DNA of 50,157 nt from Mesorhizobium sp. (lineage in GTDB: Bacteria > Pseudomonadota > Alphaproteobacteria > Rhizobiales > Rhizobiaceae): assembly GCA_004020545.1 (NCBI GenBank), contig SAQE01000049.1, forward strand, positions 1 through 50,157, read 5' to 3'. Positions 1-9,198 of this stretch are shown here, piece after piece (the first letter of the stretch is position 1; every line of letters starts with the position of its first letter). Position numbers and translations under genes: made by a program. The notes below the pieces were generated by a model. That model had not been told where the DNA came from. It was given only the letters and a program-made list of their open reading frames with translations, and did not search any database.

Positions 1-144
1 GGACGGGGGGCCATGGAATCAGAAAATGCATAGGCCCTGGCACAATTATGCCAGCAGTTCGCGTTCTTGGGAACTGGTTCCAGCTTTAAATTCAAACGCC
101 TATGGCCAAAATTGCACATCCGGGATGATCTTCACGCGCTCCCG

Positions 145-194
145 CGACAGGAACCAGATCGGCCGTGCCGCGTCATAAAGACAGGTTCCTGTCG
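145..194 (+). promoter_or_regulatory. Leader inverted repeat before the L,D-transpeptidase gene
   Basis: A perfect 11-base inverted repeat (CGACAGGAACC at 145-155, GGTTCCTGTCG at 184-194) lies just before the start codon. Its right arm runs straight into the GAGGAG ribosome-binding site at 194-199. In RNA this could form a stem that ends at the ribosome-binding site. A protein operator is the alternative. Only the repeat itself is seen; a role is inference. Confidence 0.4.
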
Positions 195-206
195 AGGAGC
201 AGCACG

Positions 207-1205
207 ATGATCAGGCTCCTTTTTGTCTTGGCGGTGGCGCTCGCGTTTGCATGCGGCGGGACGCAGGCAACAAAGCTGGACCTCGACGCTGTCAACCAAG
301 CGCAATTCAGCGAGGGCGAGCCGAAGGGCGTCGATCCGATGCTGCTCAAGGCGCAGATCCTTCTGGATCGCGCCCGCTTTTCCCCCGGCCTGATCGACGG
401 CCGCCTTTCGGACAATTTTGCCAAGGCCGTCGCGGCCTTCCAGGCGGCGAACGGACTGCCCTCGGACGGCAAGCTCACGCGCGAGACCTGGGACAAGCTC
501 GCGGCGACCTTCGCCGGCCCGGTGCTGATCAACTACGAGGTCACGGCCAAGGACGTGCGCGGGCCTTTCACCAGGCGTATCCCCACCCGCATGGAGAGGA
601 TGGCGCACCTCAGGCGGCTCGGCTACCGCAACGCGCGGGAAAGACTGGCGGAGCGCTTCCATGTCAGCGAACAGGTGCTGCGGATGCTCAATCCCGGCAG
701 CGGTTTCAGCAAGGCCGACACCAATCTGGTCGTGCCCGATGTCGGCCGCGGCGATCCTCCAGCGGCCGTGGCGAGCGTGGAGGTCGACAAGGCATCCCGC
801 CAAGTGCGCGCGCTCGATCCGTCAGGCAAGCCGCTCGCGGTCTACCCGGCCTCGATCGGCAGCGAGGAAAAGCCGGCGCCGAGCGGAACGGCGGAGGTCC
901 GGCGCGTGGTGCACAATCCGACCTATCACTACAATCCGAAATTCGCGTTCAAGGGGGTGAAGACCAAGCGGCCCTTCACCATCGCCAAGGGGCCGAACAA
1001 TCCGGTGGGCTCGGTGTGGATCGACCTCTCCATCGAAAGCTACGGTATCCACGGCGCGCCCGAGCCCGTCAAGATCGGCACGACTTTCTCGCATGGCTGC
1101 ATCCGGCTGACCAACTGGGACGCCGAAGACCTCGCCGCCATGGTCAAGCCGGGCACGAAGGTCGACTTCAAGGACGAGACCGCGCAGGACGGGCAAGCGC
1201 AGTGA
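207..1205 (+). CDS. Secreted L,D-transpeptidase (YkuD) with peptidoglycan-binding domain
   Basis: A predicted periplasmic enzyme of 332 residues that would form L,D cross-links in peptidoglycan or attach proteins to it. The N-terminus (MIRLLFVLAVALAFACG) is a signal peptide. A PG_binding_1-like helical repeat covers roughly residues 45-100. The C-terminal YkuD domain carries the catalytic signature SHGCIRLTN, with His296 and Cys298, preceded by the usual conserved HGA. I chose the ATG that follows GAGGAG at 194-199; an in-frame ATG 42 bases upstream lacks a ribosome-binding site and would bury the signal peptide. The gene stands alone. Family assignment is firm; the exact cross-linking role is inferred. 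Confidence 0.92.
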   Translation: MIRLLFVLAVALAFACGGTQATKLDLDAVNQAQFSEGEPKGVDPMLLKAQILLDRARFSPGLIDGRLSDNFAKAVAAFQAANGLPSDGKLTRETWDKLAATFAGPVLINYEVTAKDVRGPFTRRIPTRMERMAHLRRLGYRNARERLAERFHVSEQVLRMLNPGSGFSKADTNLVVPDVGRGDPPAAVASVEVDKASRQVRALDPSGKPLAVYPASIGSEEKPAPSGTAEVRRVVHNPTYHYNPKFAFKGVKTKRPFTIAKGPNNPVGSVWIDLSIESYGIHGAPEPVKIGTTFSHGCIRLTNWDAEDLAAMVKPGTKVDFKDETAQDGQAQ

Positions 1206-1355
1206 ACGCCCCCGGGGCCCTGTGCTCGCCAACGGGGGACCGCTGCATAAGCCCAATTTATCGTCACCCCCAGTTTTTCAAGACGTTACACGGCCTCTCG
1301 ACGCCTGTAGCTTTCGGCGGCGCCCTATTGAGAACGGTCTGGATCTGGTGGTTCT

Positions 1356-3794
1356 ATGCAAACACATGCGAGAGCGGTGATTGTTGGCGGCGGCTGCGTC
1401 GGCGCGGGTATTCTCTATGGTCTGGCAAAGCGCGGATGGACCGACGTGGCGCTGCTCGAGCGCACCCAGCTGACGGCCGGCTCGACCTGGCATGCGGCGG
1501 GCCTGATCCCAAGCTACGCCCGCAACATCAATGTCGGCCGGATGATCAGGAAGACTATCGAGATCTATGAAGGGCTCGAGGCCGAGACGGGGCAGCCGGT
1601 CGGATGGCACAAATGCGGGCAGTTGCGCATCGCCAATTCCAGGGACCGGCTCGACGAATTCAAGAGCTATATGAGCGTGGCCGAAGTCCAGGGCATGCGA
1701 GCTGAGTTGCTGACGCCGGCCGATGTCAGGGAGCTCTGCCCGCTTCTCGACAACGACCATATGCTCGGCGCGCTCTATCATCCGGACGACGGCCATATCG
1801 CGCCGGCCGATGTGACGCATGCCATGGCCAAAGGCGCGCGGGATCTGGGTGCTAAGGTCTACTTGAACACCGAGGTCACCGGCTTCAAACGGACGCCCGG
1901 TGGCGAGTGGCTCGTGCAGACGAACAAGGGCGACATCACCTGCGAGCACCTGATCTGCGCCACCGGCAATTACGCGCGCCAGACCGGCGCGCTGCTAGGC
2001 CTCGAAATCCCGGCGATTCCGATCCTGCACCAGTACTGGATCACTGAAGCCGTGCCGGAGGTGGTGGAGCGCAAGCGGCAGGGACGGCCCGAAATGCCGA
2101 TCCTGCGCGACGAAGGTTTCGAGGGTTATCTGCGCGAGGAAGGCGACGGCCTGCTGTTCGGCCCTTACGAGCGGACCGCAAACCTGAAGCTCTTCGCCGA
2201 GGACGGCGTCCCTTCCTGGTTCGGCGCCGATCTCGTCGAGGAGGATTTCGAGGCAGTGTCGTGGAACTGGGAGCAGGCCCTGCAGCTCGTCCCGGCACTG
2301 GGACGAGTGGGCATCAAGGCCAATGTGCGCGGCCCCTTCCAGATGACGGCGGACGAACTGCCGTTGATGGGACCGGCCTGGGGCCTGCCCAATGTCTGGC
2401 TGGCCGAAGGCGTGCCGGGCGGCATCCTGTGGGGCGGCACGATCGGCTATTACCTGTCGGAGCGGATCGTCGAGGGCGGCAACAGCCTCGACACATCCGA
2501 TCTCGATCCGCGCCGCTTCGGCGACTACGCCAACAAGGCCTGGACGCGCGAGAAGGTGCGCGAGGCCTGGGGCACACATGCCGAGCAGAAATATCCGGGG
2601 CAGGACATGCCCGCCTCCCGGCCGCAGAAGACCGCGCCGTCCTATGACCGGCTGACCGAACTCGGCGCCGTCTGGGGCGTGCTCAACGGCTGGGAGATGC
2701 CCAACTGGTTCGCGCGCGACGGCGTCGAGGCCAGGGATCAGTATAGCTGGCGCTGGACGCCCAAAGGGGACCTTGTCGCCGAGGAAGTCCTGGCCGTGCG
2801 CAACGCCGTCGGCCTGGTCGAGATGACGCCGATGACCAAGTTCGAGGTGTCCGGACGAGGCGCGGCTGCATGGCTGGACAGGATCATCGCCAACCGCCTG
2901 CCGACGATCGGCAAGGTGACGCTGGCGCATCACCTCACGGCGAGAGGCGGCGTGCAGGCGGAGTACATGGTGGCGCGCCTCGGGGAAGACTTGTTCTACC
3001 TGATTTCGACGCCGCGCGCGGAGCGCTGGAATTTCGACGATCTCTCGAGACTGCTTCCCGCCGACGGCAGCGTCAGCCTGAAGAACGTCACCAACGAGCG
3101 CGGCTGCTTCACGGTCGTCGGCCCCAGGTCGCGCGAAGTGCTGCAGCCGCTGACCGAGATCGAGCTTTCGAACGCCGCCTTCCCATGGTTCGGCGTGAAG
3201 ACCGGAAGTGTGGCCTTGGCCAGCGACGTGCGCATGCTGCGCGTCAACTACGAAGGCGAGCTCGGCTGGGAACTCTATCACCCCATGGCCTACCAGCGGC
3301 AATTGCTGGACGCGATCCTGAAGGAAGGCGAGAAACACGGCATGCGCCTGGTCGGGCTGCATGCGCTGGAGTCGCTCAGGCTCGAGAAATCCTATCGCGC
3401 CATGTACCGCGACATGAATTCGGAGCTCAACGCGCTGGAGAGCGGGCTCGAGCGCTTCATCCGCCTCGACAAGGGCGATTTCGTCGGGCGCGACGCGGTG
3501 CTCAGATACAAGGACAGGAACGACCAGCGCCGGTCGGTGACGCTCAAGATCGAAACCGACGGCGCGAGCACGCTTGCTTCCGAGGGCTTGTACATCGACG
3601 GCGAACTGGTCGGGCGCATAACGTCCGGCGGATACGGCTACGCGCTCGGGCATGACGTGGCGCTGGCGCTGTTGCCGGAGCGTTTTTGCAAACCCGGCAC
3701 GAAACTCGACGTTGCGATCCTGGGGGAATGGAAGACTGCCGAAGTCATTGCGGATTCGCCCTACGATCCCACTTCGGCCAGGGCGCGGATGTAA
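1356..3794 (+). CDS. FAD-dependent oxidoreductase fused to GcvT domain (dimethylglycine/sarcosine dehydrogenase-like)
   Basis: An 812-residue two-domain enzyme of the kind that demethylates N-methylated amino acids and hands the one-carbon unit to tetrahydrofolate. The N-terminal half is a DAO-type flavoprotein: the Rossmann motif VIVGGGCVGAG starts near residue 9 and STWHAAGL is typical of the family. From about residue 430 the C-terminal half is a GCV_T folate-binding domain with the linker and C-terminal barrel (ALESLRLEKSYRAMYRDM, GELGWELYHP). Length and order match the dimethylglycine dehydrogenase family. No substrate-specific neighbour (opu, sox, folD) is present, so dimethylglycine, sarcosine or another methylamine remain possible. 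It appears monocistronic. Confidence 0.9.
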   Translation: MQTHARAVIVGGGCVGAGILYGLAKRGWTDVALLERTQLTAGSTWHAAGLIPSYARNINVGRMIRKTIEIYEGLEAETGQPVGWHKCGQLRIANSRDRLDEFKSYMSVAEVQGMRAELLTPADVRELCPLLDNDHMLGALYHPDDGHIAPADVTHAMAKGARDLGAKVYLNTEVTGFKRTPGGEWLVQTNKGDITCEHLICATGNYARQTGALLGLEIPAIPILHQYWITEAVPEVVERKRQGRPEMPILRDEGFEGYLREEGDGLLFGPYERTANLKLFAEDGVPSWFGADLVEEDFEAVSWNWEQALQLVPALGRVGIKANVRGPFQMTADELPLMGPAWGLPNVWLAEGVPGGILWGGTIGYYLSERIVEGGNSLDTSDLDPRRFGDYANKAWTREKVREAWGTHAEQKYPGQDMPASRPQKTAPSYDRLTELGAVWGVLNGWEMPNWFARDGVEARDQYSWRWTPKGDLVAEEVLAVRNAVGLVEMTPMTKFEVSGRGAAAWLDRIIANRLPTIGKVTLAHHLTARGGVQAEYMVARLGEDLFYLISTPRAERWNFDDLSRLLPADGSVSLKNVTNERGCFTVVGPRSREVLQPLTEIELSNAAFPWFGVKTGSVALASDVRMLRVNYEGELGWELYHPMAYQRQLLDAILKEGEKHGMRLVGLHALESLRLEKSYRAMYRDMNSELNALESGLERFIRLDKGDFVGRDAVLRYKDRNDQRRSVTLKIETDGASTLASEGLYIDGELVGRITSGGYGYALGHDVALALLPERFCKPGTKLDVAILGEWKTAEVIADSPYDPTSARARM

Positions 3795-3898
3795 CGGGCG
3801 ATCCTGAAGCCCTCCAAGGCGGCCGGTCATCGCGTCGCAAATGGCACGGATCGTTCCGCCCTGCCCTGCGTTGAGTGACAGGCACGGAGGACACGGAA

Positions 3899-4222
3899 AT
3901 GGACGACGATCGGATCGAGAAGATCAGGCAGCGCGCCTACGAGATCTGGCAGCGCGAAGGCGGCATCCATGGCGACCATGAGCGGCACTGGCATCAGGCC
4001 GAGATGGAGATCGATCGCGAGGCGGCCCTGCCGCTGACGGCGGATGATGCGCTGCCTGAAACGCGCGAGGTCGACAGCTCGGATGTGCTGACGGTCGAGT
4101 CGCTTGCGATGCGTACCGGGATCAGCAGCGGAGAGGCGCAGGAACTGCTCGACAGGCTGGGCAACGACCGTGCCGCGATCGAACAGGCGGCGCGGACCAT
4201 CAGGGCGCGAAAACGGCAATAA
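3899..4222 (+). CDS. DUF2934 domain protein
   Basis: A small, highly charged, soluble protein of 107 residues. The N-terminus (IRQRAYEIWQREG, then HERHWHQAE) is the hallmark of DUF2934, a short domain common in rhizobia with no known function. The C-terminal half (ESLAMRTGISSGEAQELLD) looks like a small helical domain. I chose the ATG seven bases after ACGGAGGA (3885-3892) over a GTG 24 bases upstream. It is convergent with the P-type ATPase gene, with a terminator hairpin between them. Confidence 0.75.
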   Translation: MDDDRIEKIRQRAYEIWQREGGIHGDHERHWHQAEMEIDREAALPLTADDALPETREVDSSDVLTVESLAMRTGISSGEAQELLDRLGNDRAAIEQAARTIRARKRQ

Positions 4223-4231
4223 CTCAAAACC

Positions 4232-4268
4232 GCATCCGCCGAGGCGAGCGATGTGCATCGGCGGATGC
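4232..4268 (-). terminator. Hairpin between convergent genes
   Basis: GCATCCGCCGA (4232-4242) pairs perfectly with TCGGCGGATGC (4258-4268) around a 15-base loop. Read on the minus strand the stem is followed by GGTTTTGAG, so it mainly serves the P-type ATPase gene, though it may stop transcription from both sides. Confidence 0.7.
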
Positions 4269-4274
4269 CAGTGC

Positions 4275-6473
4275 TCAGCCGCGGGCCGCCCGCGGCTGCC
4301 AAGCCAGCATGCGCATGGCGTTGGCCGTCACCACAACGGTCGCCCCGGTGTCGGCGAGGATGGCGGGCCACAGGCCGGTGATACCCGCAATCGTCGTAAC
4401 CAGGAACACGGCCTTCAGACCGAGCGCCACCGCGATGTTCTGATGGATGTTGCTCAACGCCTGCCGCGAAAGCTCGATCATCGCGGCGAGGTCGCCGACC
4501 CGGCCGTGCAGGACCGCCGCGTCGGCTGTCTCGAGCGCGACGTCGGTCCCTCCTCCCATGGCGATGCCGACATCGGCGGCGGCAAGCGCCGGCGCGTCGT
4601 TGATGCCGTCTCCAACCTTCGCGACCTTCTTGCCGGCGGCCCGCAATTCGCGAACGATGCGCTGCTTGTCCTGCGGCAACATTTCGGCATGCATGGGAAG
4701 CCCCAGGTCTTTCGCGATCGTCACCGCGGTGCGCCTATTGTCTCCGGTCAGCATCACCGGCTCAACGCCGGCCGCCCTTAGTGCCGCCAGTCCGGATTGC
4801 GCATCGGCGCGGGGTTCGTCGCGCATGGCGATGATGCCGGCCGGCTCGCCGGCGGCGATGAGCACCGAAACCGCCTTGCCCTCGTCGTTGAAGGCGGCGA
4901 TGCGCCGAAGCTGTTCGGGGGAAAGGGTGATGCGTTCCGCAGCGGCGGCGGGCGATCCGAGAAAAATCTCCTTGCCGCCGACCTTGCCGGCAACGCCCTT
5001 GCCACGGAGAGCGAATGCCTCGGACGCGGCCGGGACCGGCACCTTGTCGGCCTTGGCCTTGTCGAGGATCGCCAAAGCCAGCGGATGGCTGGAGCCGGTC
5101 TCGAGCGCCGCCGCCATGGAGAGCAGATTGGCCTCGCTGCGCCCGATCGCGATGATGTCGGTAACCCTGGGCTTGCCTTCCGTGAGCGTACCCGTCTTGT
5201 CGAGCGCCATCGCGTCGATCGAGCCGAGCGCTTCGAGAATGGCGCCGCCCTTGATCAAGAGGCCGCGCCGCGCGCCTGCCGACAATGCGGCCGCGATCGC
5301 CGCCGGGGTGGAGATGACCAACGCGCACGGGCAGCCGATCAATAGGATGGCGAGACCCTTGTAGATCCATTCGCTCCAGCTCGCCCCCGCGACCAGCGGC
5401 GGCAGGACCGCCACCAGCGCGCCGAGCACCAGCACGGCGGGTGTATAATATTTCGAGAACCGGTCGATGAAACGCTCGGTCGGAGCCTTGCTTTCCTGCG
5501 CCTCCTCGACCAGCTTGACGACGCGCGCGATGGTGTTGTCGGCGGCGGCCGCGGTCACCCTCACACGCAGCACGGCGTCCGCGTTGATCGTGCCGGCAAA
5601 CACGGCATCGCCGGCCTGCTTGCGCACCGGCACGCTTTCGCCGGTGACGGGCGCCTCGTCAACGGCGCTATCGCCTTCGACGATCTCGCCGTCCGCCGCG
5701 ATCCTGTCGCCGGGGCGCACGAGGATAGTCGCGCCGACGGAAAGGCTTGCCGCTGGCACCTCTTCGACCGCGCCGTTGCGCTCGACATAGGCGGTCTTCG
5801 GAACGAGGGTCGCCAGGCTCCGGATGCTGGCACGGGCGCGGCCGGCGGCAACACCTTCGAGCAGCTCGCCGACGAGGAAGAGGAAGACGACGGCCGCCGC
5901 CTCCTCGGACGCGCCGATGACGACCGCGCCGACGGCGGCGATGGTCATCAGCGTCTCGATCGAGAACGGCGTGCCGGCGCGGGCAGCGGCCAAGGCGCGG
6001 CTGGCGACCGGCAGCAGGCCGACGGCAAGTGCTGCAAGAAACGCCCACCATTCGACCGGCGGATAGAGGCGGCCAATGCCATAGGCCACGCCAAGCGCCA
6101 GGCCGCAGCCGATGGTGAGCATGCCCTTGCGCGTGCTCCACCAGGCGCCCTGTCCGTCGCCGGCCTCATGCGAATGGGCGTCGGCTTGGCCATGATCACG
6201 GTCGTGCCGGTGATCGCGATCGCGCCCGCGATCGTCCGCGCCGAGCTTGTCCCTGTCTGCCGGAAAGACGCCGTAGCCGAGCCTGCCGAGCTGCGTTTTC
6301 ATGGCAGGCAGAAAGGCGGCTTCGCCGGCATGCGCGACCCTCATCATGCCGGCAGTCGCCGAGACGGAGACGCGCGCCACGCCCGGAAGGCGGCTCACCG
6401 CCGTCTCGATCTTGGCCGCGCACGCCGCGCAGTCCATACCGGTCACGCGATAGCGAGTCTCCTTGACGTCCAT
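4275..6473 (-). CDS. Heavy-metal P1B-type ATPase (Zn/Cd/Pb efflux, ZntA/CadA group)
   Basis: An inner-membrane pump of 732 residues that exports divalent soft metals at the cost of ATP. An N-terminal heavy-metal-associated domain has GMDCAAC (Cys15, Cys18), followed by a His/Asp-rich stretch near residue 90. The membrane metal site is CPC (381-383) in CPCALVISTPAA, the form seen in Zn/Cd/Pb pumps. The phosphorylated Asp425 lies in DKTGTLTEG and the hinge is GDGINDAPAL. The start follows AAGGAGG; reading further upstream would run through the promoter. It is divergent from a MerR-type regulator whose operator lies in its promoter spacer. Metal preference between Zn, Cd and Pb is inferred from the motif class. 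Confidence 0.93.
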   Translation of the reverse strand: MDVKETRYRVTGMDCAACAAKIETAVSRLPGVARVSVSATAGMMRVAHAGEAAFLPAMKTQLGRLGYGVFPADRDKLGADDRGRDRDHRHDRDHGQADAHSHEAGDGQGAWWSTRKGMLTIGCGLALGVAYGIGRLYPPVEWWAFLAALAVGLLPVASRALAAARAGTPFSIETLMTIAAVGAVVIGASEEAAAVVFLFLVGELLEGVAAGRARASIRSLATLVPKTAYVERNGAVEEVPAASLSVGATILVRPGDRIAADGEIVEGDSAVDEAPVTGESVPVRKQAGDAVFAGTINADAVLRVRVTAAAADNTIARVVKLVEEAQESKAPTERFIDRFSKYYTPAVLVLGALVAVLPPLVAGASWSEWIYKGLAILLIGCPCALVISTPAAIAAALSAGARRGLLIKGGAILEALGSIDAMALDKTGTLTEGKPRVTDIIAIGRSEANLLSMAAALETGSSHPLALAILDKAKADKVPVPAASEAFALRGKGVAGKVGGKEIFLGSPAAAAERITLSPEQLRRIAAFNDEGKAVSVLIAAGEPAGIIAMRDEPRADAQSGLAALRAAGVEPVMLTGDNRRTAVTIAKDLGLPMHAEMLPQDKQRIVRELRAAGKKVAKVGDGINDAPALAAADVGIAMGGGTDVALETADAAVLHGRVGDLAAMIELSRQALSNIHQNIAVALGLKAVFLVTTIAGITGLWPAILADTGATVVVTANAMRMLAWQPRAARG

Positions 6474-6504
6474 GGCGTCAGCCTCCTTGCTTTGCCTGGA
6501 GCCG

Positions 6505-6535
6505 GTGCTACATCCTCTAGCGACTAGAGGAGCAA
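6505..6535 (-). promoter_or_regulatory. MerR-type promoter/operator of the P-type ATPase gene
   Basis: On the minus strand a -35 (TTGCTC, 6530-6535) and a -10 (TAGCAC, 6505-6510) are 19 bases apart, the over-long spacing typical of promoters twisted open by MerR regulators. The spacer holds a perfect 7-3-7 inverted repeat, CCTCTAG-CGA-CTAGAGG (6514-6530), close to known CadR/PbrR sites. It ends 12 bases before the regulator's start codon, so autoregulation is likely. Confidence 0.8.
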
Positions 6536-6542
6536 GAGGAAA

Positions 6543-6977
6543 ATGTCGAAAGTCGATTTCGCGATCGGCGAAGCTGCGCGGCAAAGCGGCGTCAAGGTGC
6601 CGACGATCCGCTATTACGAGCAGATCGGCCTGCTGCCGGCCGCGTCCCGCACCGAAGGCAACAGGCGGCTCTACGATCGCCGCGACCTCGATCGCCTCGC
6701 GTTCATCCGGCACGCGCGCGAGCTGGGTTTCGAGGTCGATGCCATCCGCACGCTGCTGTCACTGCAGGACGATCCGGAGCAATCCTGCGCCGCCGCTGAC
6801 GCCATCGCCAAGGCCCGCCTGATTGAAGTCGAGAAGCGCATCGCTAGCCTGAACGCGCTGCGCGACGAGTTGCTGCGCATGGTCGAGGAATGCGCCTGCG
6901 GCCGGGTTGGAGACTGCCGTGTCATCGAGACGCTGGCCGACGCGACCCATGCGCACGGGCGGCTCGCCGAGGCGTAG
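6543..6977 (+). CDS. MerR-family metal-responsive regulator (CadR/PbrR/ZntR-like)
   Basis: A 144-residue dimeric activator. The winged helix-turn-helix is at the N-terminus ([19 protein letters not shown]), followed by the long dimerisation helix and a C-terminal metal loop. Cys82, Cys117, Cys119 and Cys125 (the last three in CACGRVGDC) correspond to metal ligands of the ZntR/CadR/PbrR group. The divergent P-type ATPase gene and the 19-base-spacer promoter between them show its target. It would bind Zn, Cd or Pb and switch on the pump. AAGAGG precedes the start. Confidence 0.9.
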   Translation: MSKVDFAIGEAARQSGVKVPTIRYYEQIGLLPAASRTEGNRRLYDRRDLDRLAFIRHARELGFEVDAIRTLLSLQDDPEQSCAAADAIAKARLIEVEKRIASLNALRDELLRMVEECACGRVGDCRVIETLADATHAHGRLAEA

Positions 6978-7056
6978 ACCATCCCGACCCACTTGTTTGT
7001 GACACGCGCCTCCGCTGTACTTCCCGAAGTGAAACCTTGTTCGAGGAGGCAAGGCG

Positions 7057-8007
7057 ATGAACTGGAGAGCGGCGGCGGTTTCCTGCGCGGCGATGATGGT
7101 GATGGGTGGGGCGATGTGCGACCAGGCGCTGGCCTGGGGGCAGGAAGGCCATGCGGTGATCGCCGAGATCGCGCAGCATAGGCTGAGCAGAGACGCCTAT
7201 GAGGTGATCGAGCGGCTCCTGCGCTCGCATCTCAAGCTCAAGCCGTCGGCGACGGTCTCACTGGCCTCGGTCGCGAGTTGGGCCGATGACTATCGCGCCG
7301 AGAACCACAAGGAAACGTCGAACTGGCATTTCGTCGACATTCCGCTGGCGTCGAAGCCGAGCGACGCGACAGCGGGCACCACCGCCTACGACCCGACGCG
7401 AGACTGCAAGGACGACGCGACCTTCGGCACCTGCCTGATGAAGGCGCTGCCGGCGCAGGAAAAGATCCTCGCCGATCCGAAGAAAAGCGATGAGGAGCGC
7501 TGGCGGGCGCTCGCCTTCGTCATCCATCTGGTCGGCGACCTGTCGCAGCCGCTGCATTGCGTGGAGCGCCTGGACGGCAACCAGGGCGACCAGGGCGGCA
7601 ACACGCTGACGGTGACCTTCAACGTCTCGCGGCCGAAGCCGGACGGTTCCACCTATCGCGACCTCACCACCTTCCACGCGGTGTGGGATTCGAGCCTGAT
7701 CCTGTTCAAATACTATGACTGGGGCAAGGTCGCGCTCGATCTCGAGACCGACGTCATCCCCAATCTCGCGCCGAGGCCGGCCGCCGACCAGACGCCGGAG
7801 AAATGGCTGGCCGTATGCCACGCAATTGCGGAGGACGCCTACCGCGCGCTGCCCAAGGGCACGTCGATCAAGGCGGACAACCCGCATGCGGTGATCCTCG
7901 ACCAGGCGTATTTCGACCAATTCTCGCCGGCCGTCATCCAGCAGCTCGCGCTCGGCGGGCTGCATCTGGCCGCCGTGCTCAACGAGACGCTGGCGGTGGA
8001 CAAGTAG
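7057..8007 (+). CDS. Secreted S1/P1-type nuclease
   Basis: An exported zinc-dependent nuclease or phosphodiesterase of 316 residues that cleaves single-stranded nucleic acid and often removes 3'-phosphates. The signal peptide ends at ALA, so the mature protein begins with Trp27 (WGQEGH). This family uses the N-terminal Trp itself as a zinc ligand, which supports both the start codon and the cleavage site. Further ligand motifs are present: [28 protein letters not shown] and [11 protein letters not shown]. The start follows a GAGGAGG box. The gene stands alone; nutrient scavenging is a plausible role but not shown. Confidence 0.9.
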   Translation: MNWRAAAVSCAAMMVMGGAMCDQALAWGQEGHAVIAEIAQHRLSRDAYEVIERLLRSHLKLKPSATVSLASVASWADDYRAENHKETSNWHFVDIPLASKPSDATAGTTAYDPTRDCKDDATFGTCLMKALPAQEKILADPKKSDEERWRALAFVIHLVGDLSQPLHCVERLDGNQGDQGGNTLTVTFNVSRPKPDGSTYRDLTTFHAVWDSSLILFKYYDWGKVALDLETDVIPNLAPRPAADQTPEKWLAVCHAIAEDAYRALPKGTSIKADNPHAVILDQAYFDQFSPAVIQQLALGGLHLAAVLNETLAVDK

Positions 8008-8098
8008 GCACCGTAGCGGACACCCGCGGGCGCAGATTTGCCGCGCGGCCCGCGCGGATGCATAGTGGCGCACGGCGCGCGTGGTTGGACCGGTGAAA

Positions 8099-8572
8099 AT
8101 GGCCATGAACGACGAGAAGGACAATCCCGGCGTTGCGGTGTTCCCGCCGCTGCTGTTTCTTGTGGCGCTGATCCTGATGCTGGCGCTGCGCTATGTCTGG
8201 CCGCTGGCGATCGGCGGCAGGCGGCCGACCATGGTGCTGGGCATCGTGCTTGCGGCCGTTGCGATTGCCGTCATCGCCTGGGGGCGCAGGACCATGCAGC
8301 GCGCCGGCACCAATATTGAACCCACGAAGCCGACGCTCGCCATCGTCACCGGCGGCCCCTTCCGCTTCGTCCGCAACCCGCTCTATCTCGGCCTGATGGG
8401 CCTGCTTCTCGGCATCGGGCTCATATTCGATACCTTGTGGGGCGTGCTCGCGCTCATCCCGGTATTCCTCATCCTGCATTTCGGCGTGGTGCTGCGCGAG
8501 GAAGCCTATCTGGAGCGCAAGTTCGGCGAGCCCTACCGCGCCTACAAGGCGAGCGTGCGCCGCTATCTTTGA
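8099..8572 (+). CDS. Isoprenylcysteine carboxyl methyltransferase-family membrane protein
   Basis: An integral membrane protein of about 157 residues with four hydrophobic segments. The C-terminal half has the ICMT/PEMT-like signature: GGPFRFVRNPLYLGL, then EEAYLERKFGEPYRAYKASV. Such bacterial proteins are predicted SAM-dependent methyltransferases for lipids or small molecules; substrates are mostly unknown. The start is uncertain: a GTG 18 bases upstream and an ATG six bases downstream are in frame and none has a strong ribosome-binding site. It is convergent with the PilZ gene. Confidence 0.8.
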   Translation: MAMNDEKDNPGVAVFPPLLFLVALILMLALRYVWPLAIGGRRPTMVLGIVLAAVAIAVIAWGRRTMQRAGTNIEPTKPTLAIVTGGPFRFVRNPLYLGLMGLLLGIGLIFDTLWGVLALIPVFLILHFGVVLREEAYLERKFGEPYRAYKASVRRYL

Positions 8573-8579
8573 GCCGCGC

Positions 8580-8598
8580 CCCGATCGATGCGATCGGG
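8580..8598. terminator. Possible hairpin terminator between convergent genes
   Basis: CCCGATC (8580-8586) pairs with GATCGGG (8592-8598) around a five-base loop, between convergent stop codons. There is no T run on either strand, so a bidirectional terminator is only suggested. Confidence 0.35.
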
Positions 8599-8626
8599 AG
8601 CCGGCGGCAGGTCGGCGTTCAGAGCG

Positions 8627-8899
8627 TCAGCCCTTCATCGAATTGCTGTAGATCTGCACGCCGACGCGCTCGTTGCGCCGCCAGCGCACCACGGCGCGAT
8701 AGACGGCATCGTCGTCGGGGACGATGAGCGTGAAACCGTCCGGTATCGCCACCTGCGCACCGACGCGCAGCTCGGCGCCATGCTCGTGCTGGTTACGGAT
8801 GGAGCACCTGATCCGGGCGTCGGCGGTGACGATCGTGGCCTCCTTCAGCACGAATTCTCGTGAATGAAGACGGCGCTCGGTGTGGGGAAAGGTGGCCAT
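8627..8899 (-). CDS. PilZ-like domain protein
   Basis: A 90-residue protein that is essentially one PilZ-like beta barrel. The N-terminal RRLHSRE resembles the RxxxR arm that holds cyclic di-GMP, and the end (AVVRWRRNERVGVQI) is typical of the last strands. The usual second motif (D/N)xSxxG appears as NQHEHG, lacking the Ser, so nucleotide binding may be weak or lost. It is monocistronic and convergent with the ICMT-like gene. The family assignment is good; a role as a cyclic di-GMP receptor is uncertain. Confidence 0.75.
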   Translation of the reverse strand: MATFPHTERRLHSREFVLKEATIVTADARIRCSIRNQHEHGAELRVGAQVAIPDGFTLIVPDDDAVYRAVVRWRRNERVGVQIYSNSMKG

Positions 8900-9198
8900 G
8901 GTACACTCGTCCCGGAACTTCGTCGGCGGGCTCAGCCTACCCTACCGCGACGCACACCATAGCGCCAAGGCGTTTCCGTTCCGTTAGCGATTGCTAATCG
9001 CGACCGATCCCGTTTCCGCACACATACCGGCCTGGCCAAGCGCGGCCGCCAACATTTGGCAGGTGTCGCTGGCGTCACAACCCCAGGGCGGAGTAAGGAG
9101 CGAAGCGACGCGCTGAAGACCCCTGGTGGTGAAGAACTGACGCTTGGCAGCGGACACCGGTTTTCGACCCAAGTGGCGATACGGAGAGCACCAGCAGC
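8900..9198. other. Gene-free stretch between divergent genes
   Basis: Contains the divergent promoters of the PilZ and phosphotransferase genes. The only structure I see is a small palindrome, TTAGC-GATT-GCTAA (8984-8997). No plausible reading frame. Confidence 0.4.

Noticed and set aside
132-803. 223-codon minus-strand frame at the window start
   Set aside because: Overlaps the L,D-transpeptidase in antisense and shows no domain or start signal.
1995-3830. 611-codon minus-strand open frame
   Set aside because: Antisense to the FAD/GcvT dehydrogenase, which has all family motifs on the plus strand.
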